64,000 nucleotides of DNA from Kineococcus sp. NBC_00420 (GTDB lineage: Bacteria; Actinomycetota; Actinomycetes; Actinomycetales; Kineococcaceae), in contig NZ_CP107930.1 in NCBI RefSeq assembly GCF_036021035.1, positions 4,984,006 through 5,048,005 of the forward strand. The letters run 5' to 3'. A program made the translations under genes and the position numbers. How positions within the stretch are numbered: the first letter of the stretch is position 1; the number at the start of each line of letters is the position of its first letter. Shown here piece after piece: positions 36,951 through 48,207 of this stretch. Under the pieces are notes generated by a model. It was not told the origin of the DNA and made no database searches. It saw only the letters and a list, made by a program, of their open reading frames with translations.

Positions 36951-38690
36951 TCACGCTACCCGCAGCACCACCACCGACTCCGCGGACGTGCGCACCCCTT
37001 CGCCGAGCAGCTCGGCGGCCGGGCCGTCGCTGAACTGGGCGACGACCTCGAGGGGGCTGCCCTCGACCTCGACGTCGGCGCCTTCCCCGAGGGTGACGAC
37101 GACCCGGTACCGGCCTCGGTGCAGGACCAGGGCGTTGCCCGCGACGTCCACCCGGACCTCGCGCAGGTCCGCGGCCGCGAAGTCCGGCACGGCGCGACGC
37201 AGGCCGGTCAGCGTCCGGTACCAGGCCAGCATCCGCGCGTGCGGCTCGGCGTCGACCTCGTCCCAGCGCAGGACCGAGGCCTCCTTGGTGGCCGGATCCT
37301 GGGGGTCGGGGACGTCCTCGGCGTCCCACCCGTGCTGGCCGAACTCCGAGCGGCGGCCGGTGCTGACGGCCTTGCCGAGGTCGGGATCGGGGAAGGAGGT
37401 GAAGAACTGCCACTTCGTCGAGGCGTTCCACTCCTCACCCATGAACACCATCGGCGTGAAGGGGCCCAGCAGGTACAGCGCCGCCCCGGCGGCCTGCGCG
37501 GTGGGGGAGAGCAGGTGCCCGATCCGGTCGCCGACGGCGCGGTTGCCGACCTGGTCGTGGGTCTGCAGGTAACCCAGGAACGCCGTCCCCGGAACCGCCG
37601 CGCGGTCGACCTTCTTCCCCCACTGCTCCCCGCGGAAGGTGGAGAACCGCTCGGCGTGGAAGAACGCCTCCTCGAACGTCGTCTTCACGACCTCGGCGTC
37701 GCCGAAGTCGGCGTAGTAGCCCTGACGTTCCCCGGTGAGCCAGGCGTGCAGGGCGTGGTGCACGTCGTCGTCCCACTGCGCGGTCATCCCCCGGCCACCC
37801 TGCGTCGTGGGGGAGACCATGAACGCGTCGTTGAGGTCGGACTCCGCGACCAGGGACAGCGGTCGGCCGAGCTGGCGGGCGAGTTCCGCGACCTCGTCCG
37901 ACAGCTGCGCCAGGACGTGGCGGGGGGAGTCGTCGACGAGGGCGTGCACGGCGTCCAGGCGCAGGGCGTCGACGTGGAAGTCGCGGAACCAGCGCAGCGC
38001 GTTGTCGACGATCCAGCGACGGACCTCGACCGAGCCCTCGTCGTCGAGGTTCACGGCCGCACCCCAGGGGGTGTCGTGCTTCTCGGTGAAGTAGGGCCCG
38101 AACTCCGCCAGGTAGTTCCCGCTGGGCCCGAGGTGGTTGTAGACGCAGTCGAGCGCGACGGCCAGACCCTTCGCGTGGCAGGCGTCGACGAACGCGGCGA
38201 AACCCTCCGGACCGCCGTACTCGTGCTGCACCGCGTAGGGGGCGACGCCGTCGTAACCCCAGTTCCACGGCCCGTCCCACGCCGACACCGGCAGGACCTC
38301 CACGACGTCCACGCCGAGGTCGACGAGGTGGTCCAGCTTCTGCGCCGCCGCCGCGAACGTCCCCTCGGGGGTGAAGGTCCCGATGTGCAGTTCGTAGAAC
38401 ACCGCCCCGTGGGCGTCCCGGCCGGCCCAGTTCTGGTCGGTCCAGGTGAAGAGCGACGGGTCCACCACGGCGCTCGCGGCGTTCACCCCGTCCGGCAGCC
38501 AACCGCTGCGCGGGTCCGGGCGCGGGTCACCCCCGTCGAGGGAGAACGCGTAGCGGGTGCCGTCCGCGCCCTCGGCCTCGACGCTCCACCACCCCGGACG
38601 GGGGGAGTCGCTGCGCCGCATCGGCACCCGTCCCGCGTCGAGGACGAGCTCCACCTCTTGCGCCGCCGGCGCCCACAGTTCGAACCGCAT
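36951..38690 (-). CDS. treZ: Maltooligosyltrehalose trehalohydrolase
   Basis: 579 residues of the GH13 family. An N-terminal CBM48-like domain (MRFELWAPAAQEVELVL) precedes the barrel with VDALRLDAVHALVDDSP (nucleophile Asp) and LVAESDLND (acid Glu), and TYLTHDQ-like LQTHDQVGNR. TreZ releases trehalose from the end of maltooligosyl-trehalose made by TreY. Third gene of glgX-treY-treZ, separated from treY by a palindrome. Confidence 0.95.
   Translation of the reverse strand: MRFELWAPAAQEVELVLDAGRVPMRRSDSPRPGWWSVEAEGADGTRYAFSLDGGDPRPDPRSGWLPDGVNAASAVVDPSLFTWTDQNWAGRDAHGAVFYELHIGTFTPEGTFAAAAQKLDHLVDLGVDVVEVLPVSAWDGPWNWGYDGVAPYAVQHEYGGPEGFAAFVDACHAKGLAVALDCVYNHLGPSGNYLAEFGPYFTEKHDTPWGAAVNLDDEGSVEVRRWIVDNALRWFRDFHVDALRLDAVHALVDDSPRHVLAQLSDEVAELARQLGRPLSLVAESDLNDAFMVSPTTQGGRGMTAQWDDDVHHALHAWLTGERQGYYADFGDAEVVKTTFEEAFFHAERFSTFRGEQWGKKVDRAAVPGTAFLGYLQTHDQVGNRAVGDRIGHLLSPTAQAAGAALYLLGPFTPMVFMGEEWNASTKWQFFTSFPDPDLGKAVSTGRRSEFGQHGWDAEDVPDPQDPATKEASVLRWDEVDAEPHARMLAWYRTLTGLRRAVPDFAAADLREVRVDVAGNALVLHRGRYRVVVTLGEGADVEVEGSPLEVVAQFSDGPAAELLGEGVRTSAESVVVLRVA
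36953..36958 (-). promoter_or_regulatory. -10 box (TAGCGT) of the NUDIX gene
   Basis: TAGCGT on the minus strand, six bases from the GTG at 36946, lying within the 3' end of treZ. Confidence 0.4.
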
Positions 38691-38722
38691 GGTGCACAGC
38701 TTGTCGGAGCCCGCGCCCCCTT

Positions 38723-38788
38723 GCGACTTCTGGGGGACTTCCCACCCTTCCGCGGCCTCGGAAGGGTGGGAAGTCCCCCAGAAGTTGC
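38723..38788. repeat. Palindromic repeat, copy 2 (between treY and treZ)
   Basis: Arms of 29 bp (GCGACTTCTGGGGGACTT... and its complement) with one mismatch and an 8-base loop. It overlaps the last base of the treY stop codon and lies about 33 bases before treZ. The stem shares ACTTCTGGGGGACTT with the copy at 15189-15248. In this place it would affect treZ expression relative to treY. Confidence 0.8.
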
Positions 38789-41225
38789 TAGGCGCGGACG
38801 AGCAGCGCCACCGGGAGGTCGGTGAGGACGTCGGCGATGCGGGCGGCCCCGCCGGGGACCTCGGCGCCGGTGAAGACGTTGCGCCACAGGCCCTCGGGGA
38901 GGGTCAGGGTGTGCTCGCCCCAACCGCCGAGACGTTCCAGCGACACCGGGAGGCGGGTCGCCACCGCGACGACGGCCGGGTTCTCCGCCGGGCCGCGGGA
39001 GAACGCGACGGCGTTGCCGTTGGTCGTGGGGACGGGGGAGTAGGCGCCCGCGAAGACCTCGGGGTGGTCCCGGCGCACCCGCAGGGTCCGCGAGACCACG
39101 AGGAGCTTCTCGTCGTCCAGGTCGGTCGGCCCCGAGCCCGCGTCCAGCGCCGTCAGGCGGCGGGCGCGGTCGGCGAAGTCGACCGGGCGGCGGTTGTCGG
39201 GGTCGACCAGGGACAGGTCGACGAGTTCGGTGCCCTGGTAGACGTCGGGGACACCCGGCATCGTCAGCTGCACGAACTTCTGCCCCAGCAGCGCGACCCG
39301 CGCCGCGGGGCCCGTGAGCTCGACGAACTCGGCAACGGCGGCCAGGACGTCGGCGTCGCCGAGGACCCCCGTCGCGAACCGTTCCACCGCAGCCTCGTAG
39401 GCCTCGTCCGGCGCGGTCCACGTGGTGTGGTCCTTGGCCTCGCGGGTCGCCTTCTGGAGGTAGCCGAGGAGGCGTTCCGCCGCGATCGGACCCGAGGAGC
39501 CCCAGGTGCCGACGAGCGTCTGCCAGATCAGCAGTTCCGTCCGGGCGTCCAGTTCCGCGGCCCGGTGGGTGGTGGCCAGTTCTCGCCACGCGGTGACGGC
39601 GGCCGCCCACTCGGTGGTGAACTCCGACAACGTCGACAGGCGGGCGCGGACGTCCTCGCTGCGCTTGGTGTCGTGGGTGGAGAGCGTCGTCATCGTGGCC
39701 GGCCAGTCGCGCGCCAGCGCCGAGGCGAAGGAGTGGAACTCCTCCGGGGAGGTCCCGAACCTCGTGGGTTCACCGCCGACCTCGTTGAGCGAGCTCAGCC
39801 GGAACCACCGGTAGAACGCGGTGTCCTCGATGCCCTTGGCCATCACCGGGCCGCACGTCTGCTGGAACCGGACGATGAACTCCGCCGCGCGCGCGTCGTC
39901 GGTCGCGACCCGACCCAGCGCCAGGTCCACGACGACCGCGAGGGTGTCGTGGCGCTCGGCGGGCAGGCGGGCTCCGGCGACCTCGGCGGCGTGCTCGAGG
40001 ACCTCGACGGCCACCTCCGGTGCCGCCTCGCCCGGGACCACGTAGGCGCGGTACTGCTCGATGGAGACGAGCAGCTCGAGCACGCTCTCGTGCAACCCGC
40101 GACGGGTGTGGTCGCGCAGGTCGACGTGGTCGTGGCAGATGCCGGCGAGGAGCTCCACCAGGCGGTGGACCTCGGCGTAGAGGCCGAACTCGGCGACCTC
40201 GCGCTTCGCCTCGTCGACGATGGTGGAGAACGGCCGGTTCTCACCGGTCACCGCGGCGTACTGCGCGGACAGCGGTTCGGCCCCGGCGGAGTCCAGGAAG
40301 AGCCCACCGATGCGCTGCAACGCGTCGTAGCCGGTGGTCCCGGCGCACTCCCAGTCCTCGGGCAGGGTCTCGTCACCCTCGAGGATCTTCTCGACGACGA
40401 CCCAGGCGCTCGAGTCCCCCTCGCGCGTGACCTCGGCCAGGCGGCGCAGGTAGCCGCGCGGGTCCGCGAGACCGTCCGGGTGGTCGATCCGCAACCCCTG
40501 CAGGTCCCCCGCGCGCAGCAGTTCCAGCAGCAGGGCGTGCGAGGCGTCGAAGACGGCCGGGTCCTCGACCCGGATCGCGGCGAGGGTGTCGACGTCGAAG
40601 AAGCGGCGGTAGTTCAGCTCCTCGTCGGCCACCCGCCAGTGCGCCAGCCGGTACCACTGGCGGTCCACCAGCTCGGCCAGCGGCAGGTCCTCGGTGCCGG
40701 GACGCACCGGGAACACGTGGTCGTAGTAGCGCAGGACGAGCTCGTCGCCGGAGTCGTCCAGGGCCAGCTCGCCCGCGGCGAGGACCTGCCCGATCCGCTG
40801 ACCGAGGACGGCCATGAGGATCGCCCGGTCCGGCACCGACCAGTCGACGTCGAACCAGGAGGCGAAGGGCGAGTCCGGCCCCTCCTTGAGGACCGACCAC
40901 AGCTGCGCGTTGTCGGAGGCGGGAGTGGGCACGGCCATGTGGTTGGGGACGACGTCGGCCACCGCGGCGAGACCGGCGGAACGCAGCGCGGCCACCAGCC
41001 GGTCGAAGCCCTCCCGACCCCCGGCCTCGGGGTTCAGGTGGGAGTGGTCGACGACGTCGTAGCCGTGCTCGGAGCCCTTAGCGGGCGCCAGCACCGGCGA
41101 GAGGTAGGCGTGCGAGACGCCGAGGGTCGCCAGGTACTCCGCCTGCGCGGCGGCGTCGTCGAAGGTGAAGGCCGGCTGCACCTGCAGCCGGTAGGTGCTC
41201 CCGGGCACCACGGTCGGACGGTAGG

Positions 41226-41229
<4 letters not shown>
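38788..41229 (-). CDS. treY: Malto-oligosyltrehalose synthase
   Basis: 813 residues, GH13. Conserved features include STYRLQVQPAFTFDDA at the N terminus, SHAYLSPVLAPAKGSEHGYDV, LRIDHPDGLADP and GIEDTAFYRWFRL. It converts the reducing end of a maltodextrin into a trehalose unit for TreZ. The GTG at 41229 overlaps the glgX stop by four bases; the frame is open for 350 bases more, all inside glgX. The TreYZ route makes trehalose from glycogen for osmotic and drying stress. Confidence 0.95.
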
Positions 41230-43367
<2,138 letters not shown>

Positions 43368-43566
43368 CGCGGGGTTCCCTCCGGAAGGGATTCGAAGTGG
43401 GCGTGACCGGCCCATCATGGCGGGTCGGGGACCGTGCCACCTCCCGGGGCGCCTCCCGCGGCCGGGCTCCCGGCCCGGTTACGGTGTCCGGACGCCTGCG
43501 GACCCGCCGTGTCCGGCGAGCGAGGCGGACCACCGTCTGGACCACCTGCGGGACCCCGAGGAGACG

Positions 43567-44514
43567 ATGCACCAGCAGCCTGTCCTGACCCTGTCGTGGC
43601 CGGGGAGGGCGTGGCGCGACGTCCGGGCCCTGGCCACCGCGACCGTCGGGGCCTGCATGCGCTTCCGGGTCACCGGTCTGGCGGCGGAGGGCGGGTTCTT
43701 CGCCCTGCTCTCGTTGCCGCCGCTGGTCTTCGGCATCGTCGCCAGCCTGGGCTACCTCGGGCGCTGGCTGGGAGCCGACGACGTCGCCGCCGTGCGCGAG
43801 CAGCTCGCCCGGATCACCGAGGCCGTCTTCACGTCCCAGGCCATCGCCGACGTGATCCTGCCGACCTTCGACTCCGTCACCACGCAGGGCCGGGCCGACC
43901 TCACGGTGCTCGCGTTCCTGGTCAGCGTGTGGTCGGGCTCGCGCGCCCTCAACGTCTACGTCGACACCATCGCGATCACGTACGGGCTCGGCGGGCACCG
44001 CGGCATCGTCCGGACCCGGATCCTGTCGCTGTCCACCTACCTGGTGGCGCTGCTCGTGGGGGTCGTCGTCGTGCCGCTGGTGCTCGTGGGCCCGCGCCTG
44101 CTGCAGGAGTGGCTGCCCGCGAACGTGCGGGTGCTGTCGCACCTGTACTGGCCGGTCGTCCTGGTGCTCTCGGTCTTCTGCCTCACGACGCTCTACCACC
44201 TCTCGACGCCCGTGCGGTCGCGCTGGTGGCGCGACCTGCCCGGGGCGCTGCTGGCGCTGCTGGGGTGGTTCCTCGTCTCGTGGGTGCTGCGCCGCTCGCT
44301 GGCGCTCTCGATCGCGGGCCCCTCGACGTCGATCTACGGGCCGCTCGCGGCGCCCGTCGTGGTGCTGATCTGGTTCTACTTCCTGGCCATCTCGGTGCTC
44401 ATCGGCGCGGCCCTGAACTCGGCCGTGGACCGGGTGTGGCCGGACCCGACGAAGACCGCGGCCCGCGAGGCCGCCCGGAGCCAGGCGGCCGAGCGGCGTC
44501 GCTGGGTCCCCTGA
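43567..44514 (+). CDS. YihY/BrkB-family inner membrane protein
   Basis: 315 residues with six membrane helices and the YihY pattern: ALATATVGACMRFRVTGLAAEGGFFALLSLPP at the N terminus, GSRALNVYVDTIAITYG in the middle and YGPLAAPVVVLIWFYFLAISVLIGAALNS at the end. The family was once misnamed ribonuclease BN; real function unknown. ATG at 43567 follows a CGAGGAG site. Its tail is basic and cytoplasmic. Confidence 0.87.
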   Translation: MHQQPVLTLSWPGRAWRDVRALATATVGACMRFRVTGLAAEGGFFALLSLPPLVFGIVASLGYLGRWLGADDVAAVREQLARITEAVFTSQAIADVILPTFDSVTTQGRADLTVLAFLVSVWSGSRALNVYVDTIAITYGLGGHRGIVRTRILSLSTYLVALLVGVVVVPLVLVGPRLLQEWLPANVRVLSHLYWPVVLVLSVFCLTTLYHLSTPVRSRWWRDLPGALLALLGWFLVSWVLRRSLALSIAGPSTSIYGPLAAPVVVLIWFYFLAISVLIGAALNSAVDRVWPDPTKTAAREAARSQAAERRRWVP

Positions 44515-44527
44515 TCCCCGGCAGGGG

Positions 44528-45457
44528 TCAGCGCGTGACCCGCACCCGGGCGTAGCGGTAGCCGACCATGCGCTGGAAGTGGCGCAGGCCGTTGGACAGC
44601 TGCGGCGGCGGGGTCGAGTCCACGAGGTGGCGCACCCCGCGCTCGGCCAGGGCCGAGACCAGGGCCGGCATCAGCAGGTAGCGGGCGTCGCTGTGCGCGG
44701 GGGAGGCGCCCAGGGTGCGGAAGTAGCGCAACAGGGCCCACTCGCCGTCGACCGGGGTAACCGACAGCATGATCGCCTCACCGTCGGCGTCGGTCGCCAC
44801 CAGCCAGAGGTCGTGCAGCAGCAGGTCGGAGTTGTCGGGGGTGTCCACCCGGTACTGGGCGTCGGCGTGCGCCTGCTCGGCCGCGTTGGCGCGCTCCAGC
44901 AGGGCCGCGCGCTCCGCCGGGTCCTCGACGAAGCGGAACGCCACGCCCTTCTTCTGCGCCGCCCGCACCTTGCGGCGCAGCGTCTGACGGGTCGCGCCCA
45001 GCACGTAGTCACCACCGTCGGCGGGCACGTCGAGGACGGCGACCCCGGTCGAGGCGACCGTCAGCCCACCGAGGTGGCGGGCCAGCAGCGTGGAGCGGAG
45101 GATCTCACCGGCCGGTCCGTCCCCCAGCGCCGCGGGGGCGACGGGCAGGCGCAGGACGGCCGCGACGGCGCCGAGGGTGGCCGAGGGGTGGTGCAGGGCG
45201 TAGCGGAGCGCGTGCCGGCCGCCCTCGGTGGCGCCGCTCTCGCGGTCGTCGACGTAGGCGGTGAGGAACGCGGCGAGGGAGGCCTCGGTGGTGCGTTCGC
45301 GCAGTTCGCGCGGAACCTCGGTGCGGACCTTGCGACCCGCCTCGAGCGCTCTGGCGGCGCCGCCGGCGAGACGGGCCCGCAGCGCGGTGGGGGTGTCGGG
45401 GGCGGTGCGCGTCGTTGCGCTGGTGGAGAGGAAACGGACCAGGTCGAGCGCGCGCAC
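44528..45457 (-). CDS. GNAT-like acetyltransferase domain protein, hypothetical
   Basis: 309 residues. The segment ATRQTLRRKVRAAQKKGVAFRFVEDPAERAALLERANAAEQ resembles the linking region of GNAT/FemAB-like acyltransferases, and ADGEAIMLSVTPVDGEWALLRYFRTLG is a beta-strand pair typical of that fold. No catalytic motif is clear. GTG at 45457. It lies beside a glycosyltransferase gene on the same strand, so a role in surface polymer decoration is possible but unproven. Confidence 0.55.
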   Translation of the reverse strand: MRALDLVRFLSTSATTRTAPDTPTALRARLAGGAARALEAGRKVRTEVPRELRERTTEASLAAFLTAYVDDRESGATEGGRHALRYALHHPSATLGAVAAVLRLPVAPAALGDGPAGEILRSTLLARHLGGLTVASTGVAVLDVPADGGDYVLGATRQTLRRKVRAAQKKGVAFRFVEDPAERAALLERANAAEQAHADAQYRVDTPDNSDLLLHDLWLVATDADGEAIMLSVTPVDGEWALLRYFRTLGASPAHSDARYLLMPALVSALAERGVRHLVDSTPPPQLSNGLRHFQRMVGYRYARVRVTR

Positions 45458-45527
45458 GGTGAGGAGCTCCTAGGGCTTCGAGGGATGCGGTGGTTTCGAT
45501 GGGTCGGTCGGGCGGACGGGCGGTGGG

Positions 45528-46763
45528 TCAGGTGGTGCTGCCGAGGGACGGACCCTGGTGCGTCCTCAGCAACGTGTCCCCGGTCGCGACGGGCAGCGGG
45601 GCGAACACGGGCAGCGGTGCTCCGCTGATCCGGGACAGCAGCGCGAGGTGCTCGCGGGCGAGGCGACGCGGTTCGAACCGTCGGGCGAAGGCCGGTCCGG
45701 CCGCCGCGGCGTTCCGCAACCGCCGCTGGTCGCCCAGGTGAGCGGCGATCGCCTCGGTGAGGGCCTCGACGGACTCCGGCGCGACGAGGTCACCGTAGCG
45801 ACCGTCGTCCAGCAGCAACCGCGAGCCCTCGCAGCAGTCGGTGGCGACGACGGGGACGGCCAGGGCCAGCGACTCCAGCAGCGTCAACGGCATCGCCTCC
45901 GTGCGGGAGGAGGAGACGAAGAGGTCGGCCTGGGCCAGCAGGGCCGCCGGGTTCTCCACGAACCCGGGCAGGCTGACGTGGTCCGCGCCCAGATCGGCGG
46001 CGAGCTGCTCGAGGGCGGCCCGGTCAGGGCCCTCCCCGGCGATCACGAGGTCGTGGTCGAACCCGCGGTCGCGGACGCCGACCGAGGCGCGCAGCAGCAG
46101 GTCGAAGCCCTTGTGCGAGGTGAGCCGGCCGATCGCCAGCAGGCGCGGTCGCCGGGGCACCGGGTCGGGGGCGCCGCGGTCGGTCACGGCCCGTTCCTGC
46201 ACCTCGTCCACGTCGACGCCGTTCACGACGACGTGCGCGCGCTCCGCGGGGAGGCCGTTGGCCAGCAGACCCGGGACCAGGCCGGGGGAGACGGCGATCA
46301 CCGCGTCCGCGTGGCGGTGCACCCACCGCGTGGCGGACTGCAGCTTGGCGGGGACCCAGGCGGCGATCGCCTGGTCGAGGTCGCCCTGGGCCAGGACCAC
46401 GAAGGGCTTGCCGAGGGTGCGGGCGACCAGGGACGCCGCGAGCAGGCCGTGGCCGATCTCCGAGCCGGAGACCACGACGTCGTAGCCGCGGGCGGTGCGC
46501 AGCAGGGCGAGGAGCCCGGTGGGCAGCCGGCGGGCGGCCGGGAGGGCGTGGTGGGCGCCGTAGCGCAGCGCGACGCCGTCGCTGGGGAGCGCCACGGCCT
46601 CCTCACCGTCGACCTCCTCTAGGGCGAAGACGCCCGTCCGGACCCCGTCGGCGCTGAAGCGGGCCGCCAGGGCGTTGACGACGCGGAGGCCGCCGTTCTC
46701 CCGGAGGTGGCCCTGGACGAACAGCACGCGCAGCGCCGGGCGGCCGGAGTGTGCGGAGGACAT
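45528..46763 (-). CDS. GT4-type glycosyltransferase
   Basis: 411 residues, GT-B fold. N-terminal domain RVLFVQGHLRENGGLRVVNALAARF; donor-binding domain has LLAIGRLTSHKGFDLLLRA and the EX7E-like region SSRTEAMPLTLLESLALAVPVVATD. Likely transfers a sugar from a nucleotide donor in polysaccharide synthesis; donor and acceptor unknown. ATG at 46763 is favoured over GTG 46772 because the TACGGT box at 46771-46776 ends seven bases before it. Confidence 0.85.
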   Translation of the reverse strand: MSSAHSGRPALRVLFVQGHLRENGGLRVVNALAARFSADGVRTGVFALEEVDGEEAVALPSDGVALRYGAHHALPAARRLPTGLLALLRTARGYDVVVSGSEIGHGLLAASLVARTLGKPFVVLAQGDLDQAIAAWVPAKLQSATRWVHRHADAVIAVSPGLVPGLLANGLPAERAHVVVNGVDVDEVQERAVTDRGAPDPVPRRPRLLAIGRLTSHKGFDLLLRASVGVRDRGFDHDLVIAGEGPDRAALEQLAADLGADHVSLPGFVENPAALLAQADLFVSSSRTEAMPLTLLESLALAVPVVATDCCEGSRLLLDDGRYGDLVAPESVEALTEAIAAHLGDQRRLRNAAAAGPAFARRFEPRRLAREHLALLSRISGAPLPVFAPLPVATGDTLLRTHQGPSLGSTT

Positions 46764-46770
46764 GGCCGTC

Positions 46771-46799
46771 ACCGTACGTACTCCGCGGCTCCGTGACAG
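46771..46799 (-). promoter_or_regulatory. Promoter of the glycosyltransferase gene
   Basis: CTGTCA (46794-46799), 17-base spacer and TACGGT (46771-46776) on the minus strand; transcription would start close to the ATG at 46763. Confidence 0.5.
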
Positions 46800-46803
46800 G
46801 CGT

Positions 46804-46820
46804 GTTACGAATTCGTTAAC
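46804..46820. promoter_or_regulatory. AT-rich palindrome upstream of the glycosyltransferase promoter
   Basis: GTTACGAATTCGTTAAC holds a perfect 10-bp palindrome ACGAATTCGT, unusually AT-rich for this chromosome. It lies just upstream of the -35 box and could be an operator. Confidence 0.35.
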
Positions 46821-46936
46821 CCGTTGGCAGGCAAGGCGTTGGTCCGCCTGGGTGACCTTTCGTGACTCTCTGCGGTTTCAGCGGCGAGACCGTGTACCGG
46901 AACCCCGGGAGGCGTCGCGAGCGCGGCCGGAACGAC

Positions 46937-46974
46937 GAAGAGGATCGGGTCCGTTTCCGGACCCGACCCTCTTC
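46937..46974 (-). terminator. Terminator of the tRNA operon
   Basis: A 17-bp stem (arms 46937-46953 and 46958-46974) with one G-U type mismatch and a 4-base loop TTTC. It lies just past the CCA end of tRNA-Val on the minus strand. Confidence 0.85.
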
Positions 46975-46980
46975 ACGTGC

Positions 46981-47055
46981 TGGTGGGCGATACTGGGATC
47001 GAACCAGTGACCTCTTCCGTGTCAGGGAAGCGCGCTACCGCTGCGCCAATCGCCC
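46981..47055 (-). tRNA. tRNA-Val (GAC)
   Basis: The full cloverleaf is visible on the minus strand. The acceptor stem GGGCGAT pairs with ATCGCCC. The anticodon arm is CTTCC-CTGACAC-GGAAG, with anticodon GAC. The T-loop is TTCGATC, the discriminator A, and the 3' CCA is encoded. Last tRNA of a three-gene operon. Confidence 0.95.
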
Positions 47056-47090
47056 TCGGTACCCACGGTCGGGAGCTACCCGACTGCGAG

Positions 47091-47164
47091 TGGAGGTGGA
47101 GACGGGATTCGAACCCGTGTGGACGGCTTTGCAGGCCGCTGCCTAACCTCTCGGCCACTCCACC
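47091..47164 (-). tRNA. tRNA-Cys (GCA)
   Basis: Acceptor stem GGTGGAG pairs with CTCCACC; anticodon arm CGGCC-TGCAAAG-type loop with anticodon GCA; T-loop TTCGAAT. CCA is encoded after the discriminator. Confidence 0.93.
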
Positions 47165-47198
47165 GTAGAGGCTCACGGCCCCGTTGTGCCGACTTCCG

Positions 47199-47271
47199 AG
47201 CGGACGACGAGACTCGAACTCGCGACCCTCACCTTGGCAAGGTGATGCGCTACCAACTGCGCTACGTCCGC
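47199..47271 (-). tRNA. tRNA-Gly (GCC)
   Basis: Acceptor stem GCGGACG pairs with CGTCCGC; anticodon loop TTGCCAA with anticodon GCC; T-loop TTCGAGT. Unlike the other two tRNAs of this operon, the 3' CCA is not encoded (CGG follows the discriminator). Confidence 0.93.
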
Positions 47272-47320
47272 ATGCCCTGGTTTCCCTGCCGTTCCCGGCC
47301 GGTTCCCCGTGGCGTTGAAA

Positions 47321-47349
47321 ACATTAGCCGACGTCGGCCACAAGGCCAA
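47321..47349 (-). promoter_or_regulatory. Promoter of the tRNA-Gly-Cys-Val operon
   Basis: TTGGCC (47344-47349), 17-base spacer and TAATGT (47321-47326) on the minus strand, about 50 bases before tRNA-Gly. It is the closest match to the housekeeping consensus in the window. Confidence 0.65.
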
Positions 47350-47465
47350 ATCCCCTCCCGGCTCACGCGGCCGCGGGGAACGGAAGAGCTGCGACACGGG
47401 AGAACCCGCCGCGGCGACAGTGCCGGGGCGGGTCCGCTCGCGTTCGTGCGTCGTCTGCCGGTGCG

Positions 47466-47894
47466 TCAGGACACCAGGCGAGCGATGAGCTCGTCCAGGT
47501 CCAGGTGGCGGGTCTCGCGGCCCGGGGGGACGAGGGCGTCGGCACGGCGCAGGAAGCGCCGGACGTCGGCCTCGTCGGCTTCGAGTTCCGCATTGCCGTC
47601 CGGGGACGACAGGCGGAGCAGGACCCGGGGGCGGCCGTCGAGGGTGTCGGAACAGGGCCGCACCTGCACGTCGCCGGTGCCGGCGGGTGCGGTCAGTCCT
47701 TCCCTCAACAGGTCCCGTGCGAAGACCCACTCCACGTCCGTGTCGCCACCGCGGAAGACCGCGTGGATGGCGTAGGGGTCGTCAGCTCCGTAGTGGAGGC
47801 TGGCGGGGACGGGGAGTCCCGGACCACTGGTGGTCCGGAGTCGCAGCGACACGTCGACGTCGACCTCGGTCTTGCGGTGCGGCAATGCAGGCAC
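47466..47894 (-). CDS. ssgB: SsgA/SsgB-like sporulation and cell-division protein (SALP)
   Basis: 142 residues, the usual size. The family pattern is strong: LPVPASLHYGADDPYAIHAVF, then VEWVFARDLLREGLTAPAGTGDV and FLRRADALVPPGRETRHLDLDELI. SsgB proteins recruit FtsZ to septum sites in sporulating streptomycetes; single SALPs of other actinobacteria are SsgB-like. GTG at 47894 has a GGAGG site six bases upstream. A sigma-H-type promoter lies about 60 bases before it. Confidence 0.88.
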   Translation of the reverse strand: MPALPHRKTEVDVDVSLRLRTTSGPGLPVPASLHYGADDPYAIHAVFRGGDTDVEWVFARDLLREGLTAPAGTGDVQVRPCSDTLDGRPRVLLRLSSPDGNAELEADEADVRRFLRRADALVPPGRETRHLDLDELIARLVS

Positions 47895-48207
47895 GTCGAC
47901 CTCCGTGTGTGCTCATGGCCGCTGACGGGCTCCAGCGACCGTGTCCATGAGTTTCCCACCAACTGCGCGCTTGAAACACCCGAACGACGCAAGTGGGACG
48001 TCGGCGTGTCGCCGGAGGTTCCCCCACCGTTCGGCCCCGGCGGGTTCGCGGGCCTACGAGAGGGTGTCTCCGCAGGTCAACCGCCGTCCGGCGGGCCGCT
48101 GTGACGGTTCTCACCACGGGTCGACGCGAAACCTCCACCTCCGGCGGGAGCGTCGCGTCCCGTCCGTGCGTTGGAGGGGTGGGTAGGTCGTGGACGGAGG
48201 GTGAGCG
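47895..48207. other. Intergenic region between divergent ssgB-like and PGPGW genes
   Basis: 313 bases without a gene. It contains the ssgB-like ribosome site and promoter (47951-47977), and on the right a TAGGTC (about 48183) and a GGAGGG ribosome site for the gene at 48208. Several short GC-rich inverted repeats (CCGGCGGG types) are present; I see no RNA gene. Confidence 0.5.
47951..47977 (-). promoter_or_regulatory. Candidate sigma-H/B-type promoter of the ssgB-like gene
   Basis: On the minus strand GTTTC (47973-47977), 15 bases, then GGGAAAC (47951-47957). This is the GTTT-N14-16-GGGTAA shape of SigB/SigF/SigH promoters, unlike the TANNNT boxes elsewhere in the window. Confidence 0.5.

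Noticed and set aside
46975-47176. Short open frames over the tRNA cluster
   Set aside because: They are tRNA sequence read as protein and have no ribosome sites.
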